In this document: in pieces, positions 59,419 through 64,000 of the stretch
How positions within the stretch are numbered: position 1 is the first letter of the stretch
Layout of the letters: every line of letters starts with the position of its first letter
DNA from: Solen grandis
Taxonomy: Eukaryota; Mollusca; Bivalvia; Adapedonta; Solenidae
Assembly (NCBI GenBank): GCA_021229015.1
Contig: CM037788.1
Span: forward strand, 54,697,145-54,761,144
Reading direction: 5' to 3'
Length of the DNA: 64,000 bases
Notes under the pieces: generated by a model
The model's input: only the letters and a program-made list of their open reading frames with translations
Told to the model about the DNA's origin: nothing
Databases searched by the model: none
Made by a program: the position numbers and the translations under genes

Positions 59419-60430
59419 ATGGCTTCTGCCGCTAAGAAGAGACGTTCCGAACGGGAGAAGGCTCTGGTAGCAGACACTGCAGCAGCTGTTGTTGACATTC
59501 TAGAACAGAGAGGCCTCCTCCCAAAGTGTGCCAGTGACGATGATGCCATCTCTACGGGGCAACCAAGCCAGGGTGTGGAAAGTGTGAGGGACAAGGAGCA
59601 AGGTGCTACTGCTCCCGATGCTAATGACTCGGCATTATCTCAACTTGACATGGCCACAGTGGCGCAGGAGGGCGGACTAGCCGAGCAGATTCGCTCAGCC
59701 CTTCAAGTTGACTCGGAGAAACCAGTATGGACGGGTTCCAATCATCTGAAAACTCTCAGGGTTGCGACTTTCAGTAACTCCACGAATACAAACTTTGATA
59801 TGGGACAACAAGTTCATAGAAATGAACGACTTGTTAAACAAGACAAATACGCAAGAATTCACCTTGCAAATGTCGGCTACTGGGAATCTGTCCTTCACCC
59901 AAAAGGCAAACAAGAGGAATCTGTCCATCGCACAGTGGCTGTCAGCCTTCACCATGTATATGGATGTCCGGATTGCCAAATATCCAAATGAGGCGTCCGG
60001 ACTTCTATCATATATGAATTTGATGCGTGAACTAGAGCGGGTTTATGGGACAAGTGTGTTCAACTACTATGACAGGAATTTTAGGATGTTAAGGCAGTCT
60101 AAAGACCTGCAGTGGGGTGCTCTACATCAAGAACTATGGATAAAAGCAACTACATTATTTGTAAAGTCTAATCTGAATGTTAGTGGCAGTAATGGTAATC
60201 CCCAGCTGCGTTACTGCTATAAGTACAATAAACCAGCTGGCTGCCCAGATAAGGCTTGCCGTTACCAGCATGTGTGCAAGCACTGTAGGAAAAGTCATCC
60301 TGAATTTCGTTGTTATTCCCGTCATGGCAGGCAGTTGAACTCGGGTGTCCCATCTCCCTCTTCTGACACAAAATTCAAATCAGTTTCAGGCCTTGATCAT
60401 TCTTTTCGTGCCAACCCCAGTAAGAAGTAA
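59419..60430 (+). pseudogene. gag-like ORF1 of Ngaro/DIRS-type retroelement, one frameshift
   Basis: The start ATG (59419) gives a Lys/Arg-rich MASAAKKRRSEREKALVAD, then a Ser/Asp-rich linker. A +1 shift near 59755-59765 leads into TPRIQTLIWDNKFIEMNDLL, LSIAQWLSAFTMYMDVRIA and FNYYDRNFRMLRQSKDLQWG. These blocks are conserved in YR-retroelement ORF1 proteins. A Cys/His cluster, CYKYNKPAGCPDKACRYQHV then CKHCRKSHPEFRC, lies near the C-terminus and probably binds RNA. The stop at 60428-60430 is 10 bases before the RT start. Confidence 0.75.
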
Positions 60431-60440
60431 TATTTTGCAC

Positions 60441-61987
60441 ATGTACTTGGCAGGCTACCCGCTAGAGGAAACATCATTTTTGGTAGATGGCTTTAAAGTT
60501 GGTTTTAGAATTCCATACGATCCACAAAAAATGCCACATCATACTTTTTCCCGCAATCATCCTTCCGCATTGCATAATAAACAAGCAACTACAGACAAAA
60601 TTCTTGAGGAAATTCATCATGGGCGAGTGTTAGGGCCTTTCAAAACCAAACCTAATAATTTAATTTGTTCTCCTTTGGCTTTAATACCAAAACGAGACGG
60701 AAAATTCCGCTTAATCCATGATCTGTCATTTCCGAAAGGGCATTCCGTGAATGACTCAATCGACAAGTCACATACAGAAGTTCAATACGATTCCATTGAT
60801 ACTGTCATTGAAAAGGTCAAGCTATGCGGACGCCATGCTCTTATGGCGAAAACCGACATTGCAAATGCATTTAGACTAATTCCCATCCACAGGGATGATC
60901 GGTTTTTATTGGGTTTCTCTTGGACGTTAGAGGACACGATAGAGTATTTTGTAGATGCTTGTTTAGCCATGGGCCTTAGTGTATCATGTCAAATTTTCAC
61001 TCGTTTTAGCAATGCATTGCAATTTATTATGGAAAACAAGTTTAACGCTATTATGAGCCATATCATAGATGATTTTTTTCTTTGTGGGGCCAGCCAATTC
61101 AAATATTTGTTTGCAGAATTTAAATCATTTCCTTGAAGTTTGTCGACACATCAACATTCCCATAAAGTCAGAGAAAACAGTTTCTCCCTCAACTTGCTTG
61201 ATTATATATGGCATAGAGGTAAATTCTGATGAAATGATAACCAAACTTCCTAGTGATAAATTACAAAAAATTAGATGCAAGCTTACTGAAATCAAAAGAC
61301 GGCGCAAGGTTACCCTTCAAGAATTGCAATCCTTGCTTGGCCTGTTAAACTTCGCGTGTTCCTGTATGGTACCAGGGCGCACCTTTTTTGCGGCGACTGT
61401 ATAACTTAACAATCGGCTGTTCAGTTCCATCTCATTTTATTCGCTTAAACAAAGAGGCTAGAGCGGATTTAGAAATGTGGAGCTTATTTATGCAACACTT
61501 TAACGGTCGCTGTATGTTTTTAAATGATGATTGGGTTGAGGCTAGAACTTTACATTTATACACTGATGCTGCATCAACAATAGGTTGTGCCGCTGTATTT
61601 GGATCGGAATGGATAGCAGTAAAATGGCAAAACTTGTTACAAAAGTTTCATATTAATATTTTGGAACTCATTCCTATTGTCATTGCAGTGGAAATCTGGG
61701 GACGAAAAATGTCGAATCACAAAATAGTTTTTCATTCTGATAATGAGGCTACTGTTTGTGTCATTAACAAAAAGACATCAAAAGATGCAGTGATGATGCG
61801 CTGGCTAAGACATTTGGTGTTATTATCAATGAGACATAATATTTTGTTTAAAGCAGTGCATGTTCCAGGGCACTCAAATGTGGTGGCTGACAGTTTATCG
61901 CGTTTTGATTTTCAGAAAGCTTTCCAAAATGCTCCGCACCTCAACCTGGCCCCTCTAAAGATTCCGGACCACTTATGGACAATTTAA
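60441..61987 (+). pseudogene. Reverse transcriptase and RNase H of YR retroelement, two frameshifts
   Basis: The RT part shows SPLALIPKRDGKFRLIHDLS, motif A KTDIANAFRLIPIH (about 60850), motif B MGLSVSCQIFTRF and motif C HIIDDFFLCG (about 61060), with IDDF in place of the common YxDD. A shift near 61090-61105 precedes the thumb/linker (VTLQELQSLLGLLNFAC). A second shift at the T-run near 61383-61389 leads to RNase H, with D in LHLYTDAAS, E in NILELIPI, D in VFHSDNEA and D in ADSLSRF. No methyltransferase domain separates RNase H from the recombinase, which favours Ngaro-like over DIRS1-like. Confidence 0.85.
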
Positions 61988-62932
61988 GTGCCACAGCTAG
62001 AAATATTATAGGACGGGCCATAAATCACAGGACAAAGAAACTGTACCTCCACTATTGGACACACTATGAAACATTCTGTAATAGTAACAACCTGAAAATT
62101 GGATTGCCAGTGCCTGTACCGTATTTATTAATTTTTTTTGCTGATTTGTCTGAAAAAGGTTATCGCAGTAACACTTTATCTTCACATGTGTCTGCCATTG
62201 CTTATATTAACAAGCTGTTTGGGTTTTCAGATTACAATGACTCATTCCTTGTCAAACAATTTCTGAAGGGGGTAAAGAACGGAAAGTCCTTACAAACGAG
62301 TGCCGATTCACGTCTGCCTATTTCTCTATCCCTACTGAAAAAGATGATTTATGCATTACCAAGAATAGTGCCCAATACTAACAAAAGGGTGTTTTTTGCA
62401 AACATGTGTCTTTTGGCTTTCCATGGTTTTTTGAGGATTGGGGAAATCTGTGTCAAGGCTGATAGTGATAGCTCATCTGTGTTACAGTTTAATGATGTAA
62501 AGGTTATAGGTAGTCATGGAAATATCTGTGGGATCGAACTGACCTTGAGGAAATATAAGCACAGTACTCAGGCAGCAACTTTGTTTTTGCCTGTCCATGG
62601 TCAAGAATTGTGTTTGTGCCCGGTGGCGGCTACACAACTCTATTTATCTTTAGTAAAACACGCCACTGGTCCATTCTTCCAATTTTCAGATGGAACACCA
62701 GTTACCTACAATTTTTTTTCAGAAAGACCTTGCAGGATGTAGTAAAATTTGTGGGATATGATAGTCTCCGCTATAAATCACACTCATTTCGGATAGGGCC
62801 GCAATAAATGCAGCCATATTAGGGTTTTCAGAAGAGGAAATAAAGAGAATGGGGCGTTGGAAGTCAAATGCTTTGCAAAATTATATCCGCTTGCCAGTGC
62901 TGCGATTGCAGAGTCATCGATTGGCTATTTAA
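61975..62932 (+). pseudogene. Tyrosine recombinase of YR retroelement, two frameshifts
   Basis: The ATG overlaps the RNase H stop by 13 bases (61975-61987). The N-terminal SAM-like half includes NHRTKKLYLHYWTHYETF and SSHVSAIAYINKLFGF. Catalytic residues follow: R in FHGFLRIGEIC (about 62430), H and R in HSFRIG (about 62785) and the nucleophile Y in QNYIRL (62881-62883). Shifts lie at the T8 run near 62710 and at 62797. Such enzymes integrate a circular DNA copy by recombination instead of using an integrase. All four key residues survive, but the frame does not. Confidence 0.85.
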
Positions 62933-63064
62933 AACTATTCGAGTTGACCACTGCGTAGGTAATCAGGGATGTCATTTAGGTCTACTCGTTTGTCATTGGG
63001 TTGATGTGTCGAAAAACTAGTTAAGTCAATTTGTTGAAACAGTAGGTAACAATGTGGGGTAAGT

Positions 63065-63648
63065 CCAGCAGAAGGCTGCTTATCTGAGATACATACAAAT
63101 GTTGTGTAAAATTTCATTTTATTTTATTAGTGACTTTTCGGTTGGTCACTGTTTCAGAGAGTATTTTCTACAATTGAAATCCTTTGCATATATTGTTCTT
63201 ACGGGCAGATCTTACATGTACAGTTGAACTAGAAGGAAGGCCAGTTTAAGTCTGCTTCCATACAGAATTGTGTACATTTATCTTATTGTTATGTAACACC
63301 TTAATTTTGATACCAAGTCTAAACTATTGTTGTAGTGGATGGCCAGCAAAAGGCTGCTTCCCTTGAATATTTTTAGGTCCTGTGAAAAAGAAACTAACTT
63401 GATATAATATGGTCGTATCACGTTTGAGTCCGTGTGAGTCATTCAGGATTGTTGTAGTCAGTTCCATTTGTTATTCCTTATATTCTTATAAAGAAGTTCA
63501 GCATAAGGCTGCTCCATAATACATTTTTATGGTTCACTTTTGCAATTTACAAAGTTCAGCACAGTGTATTATTCTTGAAAAGTTAACTTCTAATGTACAA
63601 ACTCATTTTGCATTATGAGGCATGGGACGAGTCCAGCATAAGGCTGCT
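63065..63648 (+). repeat. Interspersed AGCA..TGCT hairpin repeats in the 3' tail
   Basis: ccagcagaaggctgctt near 63065 recurs as ccagcaaaaggctgctt (63343), tcagcataaggctgctcc (63498) and ccagcataaggctgctc (63633), with a worn copy near 63240. Each can pair AGCA with TGCT around a purine-rich loop. Spacing is irregular (about 100-175 bp). Position just after the YR stop suggests a 3' untranslated part of the retroelement. Confidence 0.7.
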
Positions 63649-63769
63649 CATTTTTAACAAAACATTTTGCCTTACAATACATATATAAACACACGGTATA
63701 GTTAGTATATATGGTCTTCTTTTCTTTAATTTGTATGCTTAAAGTTTTCAAGAGTTGTACTTGTGTTTC

Positions 63770-64000
63770 TAGGGGTTCTCAGGGGGGACTCAACTCGCCA
63801 GCATAGAGCTTGGCCAGTTGTTGGTGGCGGGTTGTTTTTCCCACCTATGTGCGTTCGCCAGCTTTATATTCAAATTGTGTTTATAAATCTAGTCATATTG
63901 TAGTTGAAATCCATTTTGCGTCATTTTTAAATAAATGACATGTTCACATAAATCTTTAGTTGTTATTATTGCGAACTCACATATGAACTGAGACCCCCTA
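63770..64000. repeat. Possible inverted terminal pair at the window edge
   Basis: taggggttctcag (63770-63782) and the reverse complement of the last 13 bases, tagggggtctcag, differ at one position. Between them are another hairpin, ggtggcggg...cccacc, and AT-rich DNA. It could mark the 3' end of the YR element; the window ends here, so it cannot be confirmed. Confidence 0.35.

Overview
The window looks like nuclear DNA of a bivalve mollusc. It is AT-rich, gene-poor and full of repeats. The repeat types match what I remember from clams and oysters: elements with a tccg/gtcc-rich leader and a tandem-repeat core, tRNA-headed SINEs, YR retroelements and CR1/Jockey-like LINE pieces. The coding evidence is spliced BTB-domain exons with metazoan-type introns. 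I cannot name the species. Coordinates of diverged repeats are good to about 10-20 bases.

Host genes: the only convincing host family is three tandem paralogues on the + strand. Each has an exon ending at the same phase-1 site and a second exon starting at the BTB 'LELAEEY' helix. BTB1 (14817-15868) has a frameshift at the start of exon 2. BTB2 (26501-32459) is intact but its intron is stretched to 5.2 kb by repeats. BTB3 (49067-50000) runs into a 100-N assembly gap.

Repeat landscape: about ten elements share one design: an inverted-repeat head, a tccg-rich leader, tandem cores of about 144-160 bp (or 320 bp), then a terminal stem-loop and a CTNGTT end. The subfamily with the GCTCACCTGAGC head occurs with three different core types (7101-10348, 17800-19500, 13165-13880, with fragments at 23292, 33200 and 40700). 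Other heads are at 3069, 11571, 20978 and 27751. The copy at 13165-13880 is inserted in a SINE that is itself flanked by a 14-bp target duplication. Other structures include a full SINE with 12-bp duplications (35737-36043), a 24-bp minisatellite (34574-35471), a foldback element (29442-29907), palindromes (6112-6227, 37031-37197), a piggyBac-like MITE (48651-48872) and a TAA-flanked TIR element (39041-40112).

Right part: 45977-47555 is an internally deleted DIRS-type relic with inverted ends and a structure like an internal complementary region. From 54252 an SGNH-hydrolase ORF is split by a 3.6-kb hAT-like transposon (54764-58342), and the ORF resumes in frame on the far side. A Ngaro/DIRS-like tyrosine-recombinase retroelement (gag 59419, RT/RNase H 60441, YR 61975-62932) follows, with repeat arrays at both ends. 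It has several frameshifts and looks inactive.
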